From [Candidatus Thermochlorobacteriaceae] bacterium GBChlB (GTDB lineage Bacteria > Bacteroidota > Chlorobiia > Chlorobiales > Thermochlorobacteraceae): a DNA stretch of 64,000 nt. The position numbers and the translations under genes are program-made. Below the pieces are notes generated by a model. It worked only from the letters and a program-made list of their open reading frames with translations. It had not been told where the DNA came from and did not search any database. Positions within the stretch are counted from its first letter, which is position 1, and each line of letters starts with the position of its first letter. The stretch covers positions 1 to 64,000 of the forward strand of contig JPGV01000009.1 of NCBI GenBank assembly GCA_000724175.1, given 5' to 3'. Positions 1-8,700 of this stretch are shown here, piece after piece.

Positions 1-69
1 AACAAATGAAACAATTTCGTTTTTAATTACACCCACCACAGGAACATCTAGCATGGCAATCAACCCTGT
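1..69. other. AT-rich flank left of the CRISPR array
   Basis: This short stretch has no open frame of note and no further repeat copy. At the array's spacing of 65-67 bases another copy would be expected near positions 3-39, and it is absent, so the array ends at 70. I see no sequence that could pair with the repeat as a tracrRNA anti-repeat. It could be a leader or simply flank; the sequence does not decide. Confidence 0.4.
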
Positions 70-302
70 AATGGAAAAAACTCAGATTTGAAGTCAATCC
101 ACAACTCGAGCCAACGCCGCGTATCCCGCCTCCTAATGTAACAAACTCAGATTTGAAGTCAATCCACAACATCACAATCCTGAGTGACAATCGTCAACTA
201 CAATGTAACAAACTCAGATTTGAAGTCAATCCACAACTCGACACGTTGATGGAGACGATCAACTCAAATGTAACAAACTCAGATTTGAAGTCAATCCACA
301 AT
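70..302 (-). CRISPR. CRISPR array, 4 repeats of 36 bases and 3 spacers
   Basis: Repeats lie at 70-105, 135-170, 202-237 and 267-302, with spacers of 29, 31 and 29 bases. The two middle copies are identical. The copy at 70-105 has two changes in its first eight bases, and the copy at 267-302 differs only in its last base. Read on the minus strand the repeat starts GTTGTGG and ends TTACATT, with TTGACT at repeat bases 9-14 and TACATT at bases 31-36, 16 bases apart and preceded by TG. This resembles type II-C repeats such as those of Neisseria, which carry a promoter in each repeat; 36-base repeats with about 30-base spacers also fit type II. No cas gene is in the window, so the type is an inference. 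The degenerate copy at 70-105 loses the TACATT box, as expected for the last repeat in a minus-strand transcript. Confidence 0.93.
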
Positions 303-1865
303 CTACATCGCGCCGAAGAGCATCGCAGTGCCTGCGCCTGTGATGCCGCAGATTAAATTGACAAGGTCGTTGTCCATCCAGTGATGTCCTTTGATGAGGT
401 TGTTCGGGATGGTCGTTCCGTCTTCTCTGACGCTGTGGGTGCGCTCGGTAATTTTATCGCGAATCGGGTCGTAGTATTGCGCCTGCAAGGTTGCGCCGAA
501 AATGCTGTCGAGCAAGCTGCCAATTAAGCCCGACGCGCCGACGAACACAAACGATGAGACCAGACCGAACCGCGCCATGCCATCGGCGTTGGAGAGCCAT
601 GCGCTGGCACAAATGACGAGCGCGCCCAAGAGTCCGCCGAGTGTGCCTATTGTCGTTATGCCGCCCGATGTGCCGGCGGGAACGGGCTTGAAGGTGATAA
701 TCGAGTGGGGTTTCGGGTTGCGCATCATCGTGCCGATTTCCGTCGCCCAAGTATCCGCCTGCACCGCTGCCATTGTGCCGAGATAGCCGAAGTAAATCAC
801 CTGTTGCATTGCTGGGTCGGTGGTGAAGGAGTGCCAAATCATCAAGAGCCAGCCGACGCCGCCGTTTGCCAACACCTGTCCCATATCGCGCTCCGAGCCT
901 TTTTCGAAAATCAAATCAAATTTTTTCTTGCGCGCCTTGCCAACTTTCGAGAGAATCGAGGAGAGAAAAAAGAAGGTCAAAATTGGAACGGTCCACACCA
1001 GACCGCCCATGCTAAAAATGTTCGCTGCCAAAAGGAACGTTGTCGTCGCGCCGCTTCCGTTGAGGAATTTGAGGCCCAGCGACAATCGAGCAAAAGTGGC
1101 TGAAATGCTCGCACCTAAAATGATGCTGTTTACAAATTCTGCGCCGCGCAGTTCGGGAATGTAGAGCAAATAGGCGACCGCAACGGGAATGAATAAGTTA
1201 TCCATACCGCCCGACAGCAGGGCTTCGACGGCGGTCGCCACCAGTGCCAGCGCGAGTGCGTAGCCGAGTATCACATTTGGGCTAAGCTGCGAGAGAACCG
1301 CTGATGCCGATTGAAAGAATGTCAAACATCCGTATAGCACCAGAAAGCTGACGATGAACATCACGAGCGAGCCTTCAATTGATTTTGTCGTGGTGAATTT
1401 GTATTGGCGCGGCTTTTTGAGATTTTCGCCGACAAGCGCGGCAAGCGCGTCGCCCAAGCCCAAGACAAGCATCGAGGTTTGCAGAATCCACGTGTATTTT
1501 CCCCAGCAGAGCAGCGTGAGCAAGAGAAATGAAATCGGGAAATAGACGGTGCCGTAGTTGAGCGCGTGGGTCGCCGTATCGGATTCGTCGCCGTGCAGCG
1601 ATTTTAACCAGCCGAAACGCACCGCAATCAAGTTGAACGGAATGAACAGGGCGGGAATGAGCGCAGGATAAAAATTAGACTGAAAGAAAAACGGCGCAAA
1701 GAAAATAAAGACGCCCGTCGAGATATGCACAATCTTCCGAGTGAGCTTTGCAGAGACATTCAGAAATTTTTTAAGCGCTTCGCACAGGGCAACAACGCCA
1801 AGAATCAATCCAAATGCGGCAAGAAAATACGGGAAGTCTTCCGACGGCGGCAAGGCAAGGTTCAT
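303..1865 (-). CDS. fused phytol kinase (VTE5-like) and phytyl-phosphate kinase (VTE6/DUF92-like)
   Basis: A 520-residue polytopic membrane protein with two kinase-like halves. Residues about 1-240 match the dolichol/phytol kinase family: RKIVHISTG near residue 43, GLGDALAALVG, KSIEGS and a late GGMDNLFIP motif. Residues about 260-515 match DUF92, the family of plant VTE6, with RDMGQVLANGG, ADTWATEIG and GTSGGITTIGTLGG. In the known families VTE5 phosphorylates phytol and VTE6 phosphorylates phytyl-phosphate, so the fusion would turn free phytol into phytyl diphosphate at the membrane, for chlorophyll esterification or quinone synthesis. The chlorophyll synthase at 56814 is a plausible consumer. 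The gene opens with ATG and its TAG stop touches the CRISPR array directly. Family assignment is solid; substrate is inferred. Confidence 0.8.
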   Translation of the reverse strand: MNLALPPSEDFPYFLAAFGLILGVVALCEALKKFLNVSAKLTRKIVHISTGVFIFFAPFFFQSNFYPALIPALFIPFNLIAVRFGWLKSLHGDESDTATHALNYGTVYFPISFLLLTLLCWGKYTWILQTSMLVLGLGDALAALVGENLKKPRQYKFTTTKSIEGSLVMFIVSFLVLYGCLTFFQSASAVLSQLSPNVILGYALALALVATAVEALLSGGMDNLFIPVAVAYLLYIPELRGAEFVNSIILGASISATFARLSLGLKFLNGSGATTTFLLAANIFSMGGLVWTVPILTFFFLSSILSKVGKARKKKFDLIFEKGSERDMGQVLANGGVGWLLMIWHSFTTDPAMQQVIYFGYLGTMAAVQADTWATEIGTMMRNPKPHSIITFKPVPAGTSGGITTIGTLGGLLGALVICASAWLSNADGMARFGLVSSFVFVGASGLIGSLLDSIFGATLQAQYYDPIRDKITERTHSVREDGTTIPNNLIKGHHWMDNDLVNLICGITGAGTAMLFGAM

Positions 1866-1916
1866 TTTTTACGACCAGAGACGTTGGTTTTTAGTTCCAC
1901 AAAATACAAAACGAAA

Positions 1917-1948
1917 TTTGGCTGCAAAAGAGGAAAACAGTATCTTTG
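1917..1948 (+). promoter_or_regulatory. Bacteroidetes-type promoter of rpsO
   Basis: TTTG at 1917-1920 and TATCTTTG at 1941-1948 are separated by 20 bases, fitting the TTTG / TAnnTTTG pattern known from Bacteroidetes. The rpsO ATG follows about 60 bases later. Confidence 0.6.
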
Positions 1949-2009
1949 CGCCCTAATTTTTCGCGTTGCTTTTTTGAACTTTCTGAATTAAAAGACGAGA
2001 CAACTTCAA

Positions 2010-2279
2010 ATGCCACTGACCAAAGAAAGAAAAGCTGAACTGACCAAAAAGTTCGGCGGCTCAGAGACGAACACGGGCTTGCCAGAGGTGCAAATTGCGC
2101 TGCTGACCGAACACATCAACGACCTGACTGAGCATCTCAAATCGCATGTCAAGGACAATCACTCGCGTCGCGGATTGCTGCAACTTGTCGGCAAGCGCAA
2201 ACGCTTGTTGAACTACCTCATCAAGACCGATGTCTTGCGTTACAGAAAAATTATCGCCGACCTCGACATCCGAAAGTAA
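2010..2279 (+). CDS. rpsO: 30S ribosomal protein S15
   Basis: An 89-residue protein of standard S15 length and sequence. It begins [11 protein letters not shown], carries the conserved [14 protein letters not shown] and [23 protein letters not shown] segments, and ends in the usual basic tail. S15 binds the central domain of 16S rRNA early in 30S assembly. The gene is monocistronic: a promoter lies at 1917-1948 and an intrinsic terminator at 2310-2332. The ATG start gives the exact family N-terminus. No pnp gene follows, unlike in many bacteria. Confidence 0.97.
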   Translation: MPLTKERKAELTKKFGGSETNTGLPEVQIALLTEHINDLTEHLKSHVKDNHSRRGLLQLVGKRKRLLNYLIKTDVLRYRKIIADLDIRK

Positions 2280-2309
2280 CGCGGAACGAGCATTTGACTT
2301 TTCCCGAGA

Positions 2310-2332
2310 GCCTCGCTGGTGCGGGGCTTTTT
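2310..2332 (+). terminator. intrinsic terminator after rpsO
   Basis: GCCTCGC at 2310-2316 pairs with GCGGGGC at 2321-2327 (one G-U pair) around a TGGT loop, followed by five T. The region from here to the bchC start at 2516 contains no convincing gene. Confidence 0.75.
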
Positions 2333-2515
2333 CGTCTGACACTTTGGGACAGGCAGTGCCTCTCAGAAAAAAGCCCTCGCTCGGCAGCGGCTGCTCACAT
2401 GGCAAGAAGGTTTGGGACTGCCGCTCTGAGCTAAACATGTTCCGATGGCAGCTTTCTTGAGACAGCCATGATGCAACAGTTTGCCAATTGGCTTAATAAA
2501 CTTCTCACTTAGCCC

Positions 2516-3472
2516 ATGTTTGAGTCGTCCAAAGCGATTGCGTATATCAAGCCCAATAAATTGGAATTTTCCACCTTCATGCATTTACCGCTCGGCGCGG
2601 AAGATGTGCGCGTGCGAACGCTGCTGACCTCCATTGCCCCCGGTATGGAACGCCTACAACTGACCGGCACATCCATCACGTCGAAAGCCTTGAAGTTCCC
2701 GATTATTGCGGGCAGCGAACTTGTGGGCGAAGTGATTGAAACAGGCTCGTCGGTGCAAGATGTGAGCGTCGGGGAGTATGTGTTTGTGCATCGCGCCGAA
2801 AAATGGCTCGATGCCGTTCCGCTTTTCGGGTGTTTGGCGGAGCGCGTGGTTGCATCGGAGTCGCACGTGGTTCCGCTTCGGCGCACGCCCAAAGAACGCG
2901 ATGTCCTTATCGGGTTGCTGGGCTATGCGCTTTCATCCCTCAAAAAGATTGATTTCTCGCGCATCGAGCGCATTTTAATTTTAGGCTTAGGCACAGTCGG
3001 CTTAATGACAGCGGAGGTTTTGACCTACAAAGGCTACGGCACGGTCGATGCCGTCGAGCCGTTTTTGGTGCGTGGCAAACTCGCCGCCGCGCGCGACATT
3101 GCCTTCGACATCGGCGACTTCACAGCGGAGTATCATGACCGATACGACCTCATCATCGAATGCACCGGACGTATTCTTATGCTCGAACAAGCCCTGCCAC
3201 TGCTCAAACCGCAAGGCACATATCTCTTGATGGGGAATTATGACACGATGAAAATTGATTACCGATTGATTCAACACAAAGAGCCGCGCTTACTTACGTG
3301 TTCGCTCACAGAGGACGACGATTTTTTCGAGGCGAAATACATTTTGGGCGAGACGGATTTTGCGGCGGAAAAGTTCATCACGCATCGCTTGCCTGCCGAA
3401 GACTATGAGCAAGCCTTCGACATTGCGCTGAACCGCTCCGAGGCCATCAAAACAGTTTTAACATGGGCGTAA
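2516..3472 (+). CDS. bchC: 3-hydroxyethyl bacteriochlorophyllide a dehydrogenase BchC
   Basis: A 318-residue protein of the BchC branch of the medium-chain dehydrogenases. It has an N-terminal GroES-like half (AGSELVGEVIETG near residues 65-77), a Rossmann motif LILGLGTVGLMTA near 155-167, and a C-terminal ITHRLPAEDYEQAFDIA stretch ending VLTWA, typical of BchC. BchC oxidises the 3-(1-hydroxyethyl) group to 3-acetyl in bacteriochlorophyll a synthesis. The catalytic zinc-ligand pattern of classical alcohol dehydrogenases is not evident, as expected for this family. It stands alone after the rpsO terminator and is followed within 60 bases by a membrane protein gene. Since FmoA binds bacteriochlorophyll a, the gene fits the rest of the window. 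Confidence 0.82.
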   Translation: MFESSKAIAYIKPNKLEFSTFMHLPLGAEDVRVRTLLTSIAPGMERLQLTGTSITSKALKFPIIAGSELVGEVIETGSSVQDVSVGEYVFVHRAEKWLDAVPLFGCLAERVVASESHVVPLRRTPKERDVLIGLLGYALSSLKKIDFSRIERILILGLGTVGLMTAEVLTYKGYGTVDAVEPFLVRGKLAAARDIAFDIGDFTAEYHDRYDLIIECTGRILMLEQALPLLKPQGTYLLMGNYDTMKIDYRLIQHKEPRLLTCSLTEDDDFFEAKYILGETDFAAEKFITHRLPAEDYEQAFDIALNRSEAIKTVLTWA

Positions 3473-3483
3473 CGCTTGTGTTG

Positions 3484-3491
3484 TAACTTTG
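3484..3491 (+). promoter_or_regulatory. TAnnTTTG box before the membrane protein gene
   Basis: TAACTTTG at 3484-3491 matches the -7 box seen elsewhere in the window. A convincing TTG at 19-21 bases upstream is missing; TTTA lies 23 bases away. It favours the ATG at 3527 as start of the next gene. Confidence 0.4.
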
Positions 3492-3526
3492 CCTGAACTT
3501 GGTTGGCAATTCAATTTACACGGCAA

Positions 3527-4408
3527 ATGAACTCACCGATTACGCGGCTCATTGACTACGGCGAAAGCACGTTCGATGCACTCGAAGCCTTCTGGGAAAA
3601 CCCAAGAACACAACGCTTCTCGGCGAATCTGCTTATCGTTACCTTTATCTTAACGCTCATTATCATCGAGCTTCGACGGCGCGGATTTTTGCCCGACGCG
3701 CTGAAATCTGTTTTTCCCGACAGCCATTTTTTTGCCGTCAGTATTGCCTTTACGATGTTGCTCGGCATTGAAATTTTGGGATTGGTGTTCAGCGTGGCGC
3801 GGTCAGTCTCTGAGTCGCTCGGCAAACAGTTTGAAATTCTGTCGCTCATTTTGCTGCGACAGTCGTTCAAAGAGTTCATTTACTTCGATGAACCGATTGA
3901 GTGGCAAAAAGTCTCTGAGCCCGTCATGCACATTTTATCGGATACTGGCGGCGCGTTGGCGATTTTTGCTATGCTCGCGTTCTACAACCGCATTCAACTG
4001 CATCGACCCGTTGTCATGGATGCCAACGAGCGCTTGAAGTTCATTGCCGCCAAAAAGCTCGTTGGGCTGCTCTTGCTGTTGATTTTCATTTCCGTCGGCT
4101 TAAACGACCTTGCCCGCAGTTTCGCAGGGCTGCCGACGTATGATTTCTTTGCGACATTCTACACAATTCTCGTCTTTAGCGACGTGCTGCTGGTCTTGGT
4201 CTCGCTGCGTTACAGCCCAAACTACTTGATTTTATTTCGCAATTCAGGCTTTGCGGTTGCCACCGTGATTATCCGCCTTGCCTTGACCGCGCCGGCGTAT
4301 ATCAATGTCTTGCTCGGCGTGGCAGCGGCGTTTTTTGCTGTCGGCGTAACGATTGCCTACAATGTTTCCAGTTCGTTCAAAGCGCGCACGTCAAAAGAAG
4401 ATCTGTAA
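3527..4408 (+). CDS. polytopic membrane protein of unknown function
   Basis: A protein of 293 residues when started at the ATG at 3527; an upstream TTG at 3503 is possible but would sit only a few bases from the likely transcription start. About six to seven hydrophobic segments alternate with short charged loops, for example LLIVTFILTLIIIEL near the N-terminus and a conserved-looking loop ERLKFIAAKKLVGLL in the middle. I recognise no domain, no catalytic motif and no substrate signature. The C-terminus is short and charged. It lies between bchC and porV with its own possible promoter, so context gives no clear function. Confidence 0.75.
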   Translation: MNSPITRLIDYGESTFDALEAFWENPRTQRFSANLLIVTFILTLIIIELRRRGFLPDALKSVFPDSHFFAVSIAFTMLLGIEILGLVFSVARSVSESLGKQFEILSLILLRQSFKEFIYFDEPIEWQKVSEPVMHILSDTGGALAIFAMLAFYNRIQLHRPVVMDANERLKFIAAKKLVGLLLLLIFISVGLNDLARSFAGLPTYDFFATFYTILVFSDVLLVLVSLRYSPNYLILFRNSGFAVATVIIRLALTAPAYINVLLGVAAAFFAVGVTIAYNVSSSFKARTSKEDL

Positions 4409-4428
4409 TTGAGAGACAAAGAGCGGTA

Positions 4429-4460
4429 TTGGTTTTCTGAAAATTGCGGCTGTATATTCA
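4429..4460 (+). promoter_or_regulatory. candidate porV promoter
   Basis: TTG at 4429-4431 and TATATTCA at 4453-4460 lie 21 bases apart, a looser form of the TTG / TAnnTTTG pattern. The porV ATG at 4494 follows after about 30 bases. Confidence 0.4.
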
Positions 4461-4493
4461 CGCCTCAATTTGAAAACTTATCTCGCTATTTCA

Positions 4494-5636
4494 ATGATAC
4501 GATACAGACAGGGCAGTTGGCTCGCGTTGGTGCTGCTTCTAAATGCGACGACTTCTTTCGCGCAAAACGCGACGGCTCCGCCTACGGTAGTTACCACCGC
4601 CGTTCCATTTCTTTTAATCAGTCCCGATTCCCGCGCCGCAGGCATGGGCGACGTCGGCGTTGCCATTGCCGATAACGCCAGCGCGGTTTTCTGGAATCCC
4701 GCCGGACTTGGCTTTCAAAAGGGGTTGGACGTAAACCTGACCTACTCCAACTGGCTGCCTGCGTTCAACGCTAACCTGTTCTACAATTACCTCACAGGAA
4801 AATACTATGTGCCGGGCTATGGCACATTCGCCCTGAGCATCATTTATCTCAACCTTGGCGAGAGCGCGTTCCGCGACGCGCAAGACCGCGACCTTGGCTC
4901 GTTCCGCAGCTATGAATTTGCTGTCGGACTTTCTTACGGCGTGCGCGTCACCAACGACCTCTCGCTTGGCGCGACCATTCGCTATATCAATTCAGCACTC
5001 ACGCCGTCTAACGTTCAAGTCGGTAACGAGCGCGGCAGCGGTCAGGGCAGCGGCATCTCGTTCGACATCTCCACCTTGTGGAAACCGACATTCAGTGGCT
5101 GGCTTTCCGACCGATTAAGCCTTGGGCTGAACATTTCCAATATCGGTCCCGCCATGACATACATTGATGCTGCACAAGCCGACCCGCTCCCGACAAATTT
5201 CAGAGCTGGCTTTGCGTTCAAACTGCTCAGCAACGATTACAACAAAATGACCGTCGCTGCCGATTTCAGCCGATTGCTCGTGCGGCGTACACAGCAAATT
5301 AACGGCGCAGACACGACGTTTCGACCAGATAACTTTCTTACCGCGCTCTTCAGCTCGTGGGGCACAGAAGCGGTGCTTCGCACATTCACGACCGGCATCG
5401 GCGTAGAGTATTGGTATGGGAAACCGTCGCTGCTTGCATTGCGCGCTGGATACTTTTTCGAAGACCAACGCGCAGGCGGACGCCAATTTCTGACCTTTGG
5501 CGCGGGCGTGCGCTACTCCTCTTTCGGCGTCGATTTCAGCTACTTACAAGCGATTGAACAAAACCACCCGCTTGCTGGCACAGTGCGCATCTCACTCGTC
5601 TTGAATTTTGAAAGCTTAGGCGCGAGACGACAATAA
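4494..5636 (+). CDS. porV: type IX secretion outer-membrane protein PorV (LptO)
   Basis: A protein of 380 residues from the ATG at 4494; the longer reading from a TTG at 4470 would spoil an ordinary signal peptide (MIRYRQGSWLALVLLLNATT, then SFAQ). The mature start TAVPFLLISPDSRAAGMGDV and the following SAVFWNPAG are the hallmark of PorV. The rest alternates short beta strands with Gly and aromatic residues, as in a FadL-like 14-strand barrel. PorV is a shuttle that carries type IX cargo from the translocon to the attachment complex at the outer membrane. The next gene encodes a protein with a type IX sorting domain, and porX lies at 48046, so the system is likely present. An intrinsic terminator follows. 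Confidence 0.87.
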   Translation: MIRYRQGSWLALVLLLNATTSFAQNATAPPTVVTTAVPFLLISPDSRAAGMGDVGVAIADNASAVFWNPAGLGFQKGLDVNLTYSNWLPAFNANLFYNYLTGKYYVPGYGTFALSIIYLNLGESAFRDAQDRDLGSFRSYEFAVGLSYGVRVTNDLSLGATIRYINSALTPSNVQVGNERGSGQGSGISFDISTLWKPTFSGWLSDRLSLGLNISNIGPAMTYIDAAQADPLPTNFRAGFAFKLLSNDYNKMTVAADFSRLLVRRTQQINGADTTFRPDNFLTALFSSWGTEAVLRTFTTGIGVEYWYGKPSLLALRAGYFFEDQRAGGRQFLTFGAGVRYSSFGVDFSYLQAIEQNHPLAGTVRISLVLNFESLGARRQ

Positions 5637-5655
5637 CACTTTCGCGCAACATTCA

Positions 5656-5681
5656 AAGGGCTTGACAACAAGCCCTTTTTT
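5656..5681 (+). terminator. intrinsic terminator after porV
   Basis: AAGGGCTTG at 5656-5664 pairs with CAAGCCCTT around an ACAA loop, followed by a run of T to 5681. Confidence 0.88.
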
Positions 5682-5740
5682 ATTACAACATTTTTTCAGT
5701 CAACTGCCTCGTTTTTCCAAACGCAGAGATTTACGCTTCT

Positions 5741-8700
5741 ATGAGACGCCTGTTCTTAATTTTTCTGCTCTTTCTCTCGACTAATGCTGTTGCGCAAAGC
5801 CGCTTCAAAGCATCGCACCCGATTTCTGCGGATGCCTTGGCGGCAGAATTTTCTTCGCTACGCCCGCGCGGCGTCGGCACGTTTCGCGTGCTTGCTGTGA
5901 TGGTAGAGTTTCAGGAGGACAACGATGCCCGCACAACCGGCACAGGGCGCTTCAACGGGTTGCCGTTTCTGCAAGCCGCAGGCGACACGATTATCGACCC
6001 GCTACCGCACGACCGCGCCTACTTTCAACGTAAGCTCGATTTTTTGAAAAATTATTTCGAGACGAATAGCGACGGAAAAGCGCGGATTACTTACACCGTG
6101 CCAAACCGCGTTTATCAACTTTCACGAGTGATGTCGGAATACGCGCCGCCGCGCACGGGAACAGACTTTACGCGGCTGGCTCAAATGGCGCAGGAAGTCT
6201 GGCAACTCGTCAATACCCAAAGCCCTGAATTGGACTTTACGCAATTTGATTGCTTCATCATTTTTCACGCGGGCGTCGGCAGAGATATTGATTTAGTCGC
6301 GCTCGGCGGCACGAACCCAACGCCGTTTGATTTGCCATCGATTACGTTCAATCTCAATTCCTTACGGCGTTTTCTCGGCGCGTCGTTCAACGGATTTCAG
6401 ATGCGCGGCGGCGCGCGAATTACCAACACGCTGATTTTGCCCTCGACGCAATCGCGCGAAATCGACGCCCTTGGGGGCAAGACCTTGTTGGAACTCTCGA
6501 CCAATGGCTTGCTCTGTGCAAGTTTCGAGAGCTTTCTCGGCGTGCCGGATTTGTTCAACACCGCCAACGGACGCAGTGGCATCGGCAGATTCGGCTTGCT
6601 CGACGGCGAAGGCATTTTCAATTATAACGGCATCTTGCCGCCCGAACCTTCGGCGTGGGAGCGCGTCTATCTCGGCTGGGCGACCCCGATAACCGTTTCG
6701 TCCATCGACCAAGCGTTGCGCTTGCCCGCGCAAGGGTTGCATCAAAATTCCGATTCAGTGATTTACCGCATTCCTATCACATCAAGCGAGTATCTTTTGC
6801 TCGAGAATCGCAACCGCAATGCGCGCGGACGCGGCGTTACCCTTACGCGATTTTTTAGAGGCATGCAATCCACGCAAACCTTCACAGACGACCAAGCTGA
6901 TTTTTCGTTCAGCAACACCAGTGGGCTTAACGGGCAAATCGTCGCCAGCGACAACTACGATTGGTCGTTGCCAACGGCGGTCGTGAACAATCGGCGATTC
7001 GACGGCGGCGTTCTTGTTTGGCACATCGACGACGATTTGATTCAATCGAGACTCGACTCGAACCGCGTCAATACCGATTCGCCGCGTGGCATCTATCTCT
7101 TGGAAGCCGACGGCTCTCAGGACATTGGGCAAAACTATGGCATTCAAGATGCAGGCAACGGCACACAATCGGGCGTTGTGTTCGATGCATTTTTTCAGGG
7201 CAACATCGCGCCGCCATACAGAAACTTCATCGACGACAATACCTTCCCGAACACACGCTCCAATCGCGGCGCAACGAGCAAAATTCGTTTGAGTGATTTC
7301 TCCACGCCTGCACCTGTCATGACCGCCCGCTTTCAACGCGGCGATGATATGCTGCGCGCCTTGTCAGGATTTCCCACGTCCCTATCATTCTCAGCCGCAT
7401 CGGCAACATTTGGCTTGTCGTCGGGCATATCGTTCCAACCTATCGGCAGCGTCGGAACGCTGGCAGTAAACTCTCAGCAAAACGCGGCGTTTCAAGTCGG
7501 CGTCCCAAACGATAGAGCGACGATGGTCATTGATAGCCGCTACAAACCAATTTTGACGTCCCTTCCAAACATCGGGTCGATATTCATCGTCGTTCAGAAC
7601 CGCGACTCGGTAGCGAGCTACATAAACTCGAGTCAACCGACGTTTGTTCGGGAACTGCCCGCGCCAATTTCTGCTGCGCCCGTCTTTGTTCCTGCCGCAA
7701 GAACGCTGCTTGTCGGCGGCATAAATGGACAGGTTTTTCGCCTGTTACTCGATAGCCTGCGTGTTCTCGTAGCCGAGCAAGTCTCTGGACGCCCTCTTGT
7801 TACACTGTCGGAAAATCTTTTCGTCGCCGAAGACCGCGCCAGATTGTTCACGTTTCCAAGCCCTGTTGAATGGAATTTTGACGGTCGGACAGCCGTTGCC
7901 GCTGCCGCATCAGGCAGAGCCGATGGGTTTGTCGGCGCAGTCGTTACGAAGGAGCGCGACCTTTTGCTGTTGAACTTTAATCGCGCGACGTTGAGCCAAA
8001 CGATTACTGTTGTTCCAATTCCGTGCATCAACGACATCACATCGTCCCCTGCGATTGCCGATTTAGAGCATCGTGGCGAACTCTGCACCATTGTTACAGC
8101 AGACGATAAAATTTTTGCATACAACACAACCGGCACGCTTGTCAGCAATTTTCCAATTACGCTCAACTCAGCTAAACCTATTCATGCCAGCCCGATTGTT
8201 GCCGATGTAGACGGCGATACATTTGAAGATGTGATTGTTCAAACCCAAGACGGGCGGCTTCTGGCATACAACCGCTTCGGGAAGAATCTTTTTACGCTTC
8301 CGATTGCTGAAAACACCGAGACGACGCCGACAATTGTTCCCGCGCCGTCAGGGAGAGGCTTGTATCTGTTTAGCGTCGACCGAAGCGGACTCCTGCAAGG
8401 CTTTACATTGCCTAATGCGTCGCAGAACATCGCTTGGTCATCGCTCTATGCAGACAACTTAAACGGCAACACGTATCGACCGTTGCAAACATCCGACCGC
8501 GTGCGCCCTGTCATCGACGAGTTTATGCCCGAGCGGTCTGTTTTCAATTATCCCAATCCTGCCAGCAGCGAAACACGGTTTCGATTTTTCCTCAGCGAAG
8601 CGGCACGCGTTACCATTCACGTCTTTGACCTGACCGGCAATCGTGTGTGGGAACAAACCACAGAGGGACAAGGCGGCACAGATAACGAAGTCGTTTGGAG

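Noticed and set aside
1-69. tracrRNA or further CRISPR repeat at the left edge
   Set aside because: No sequence complementary to the repeat and no repeat copy at the expected spacing.
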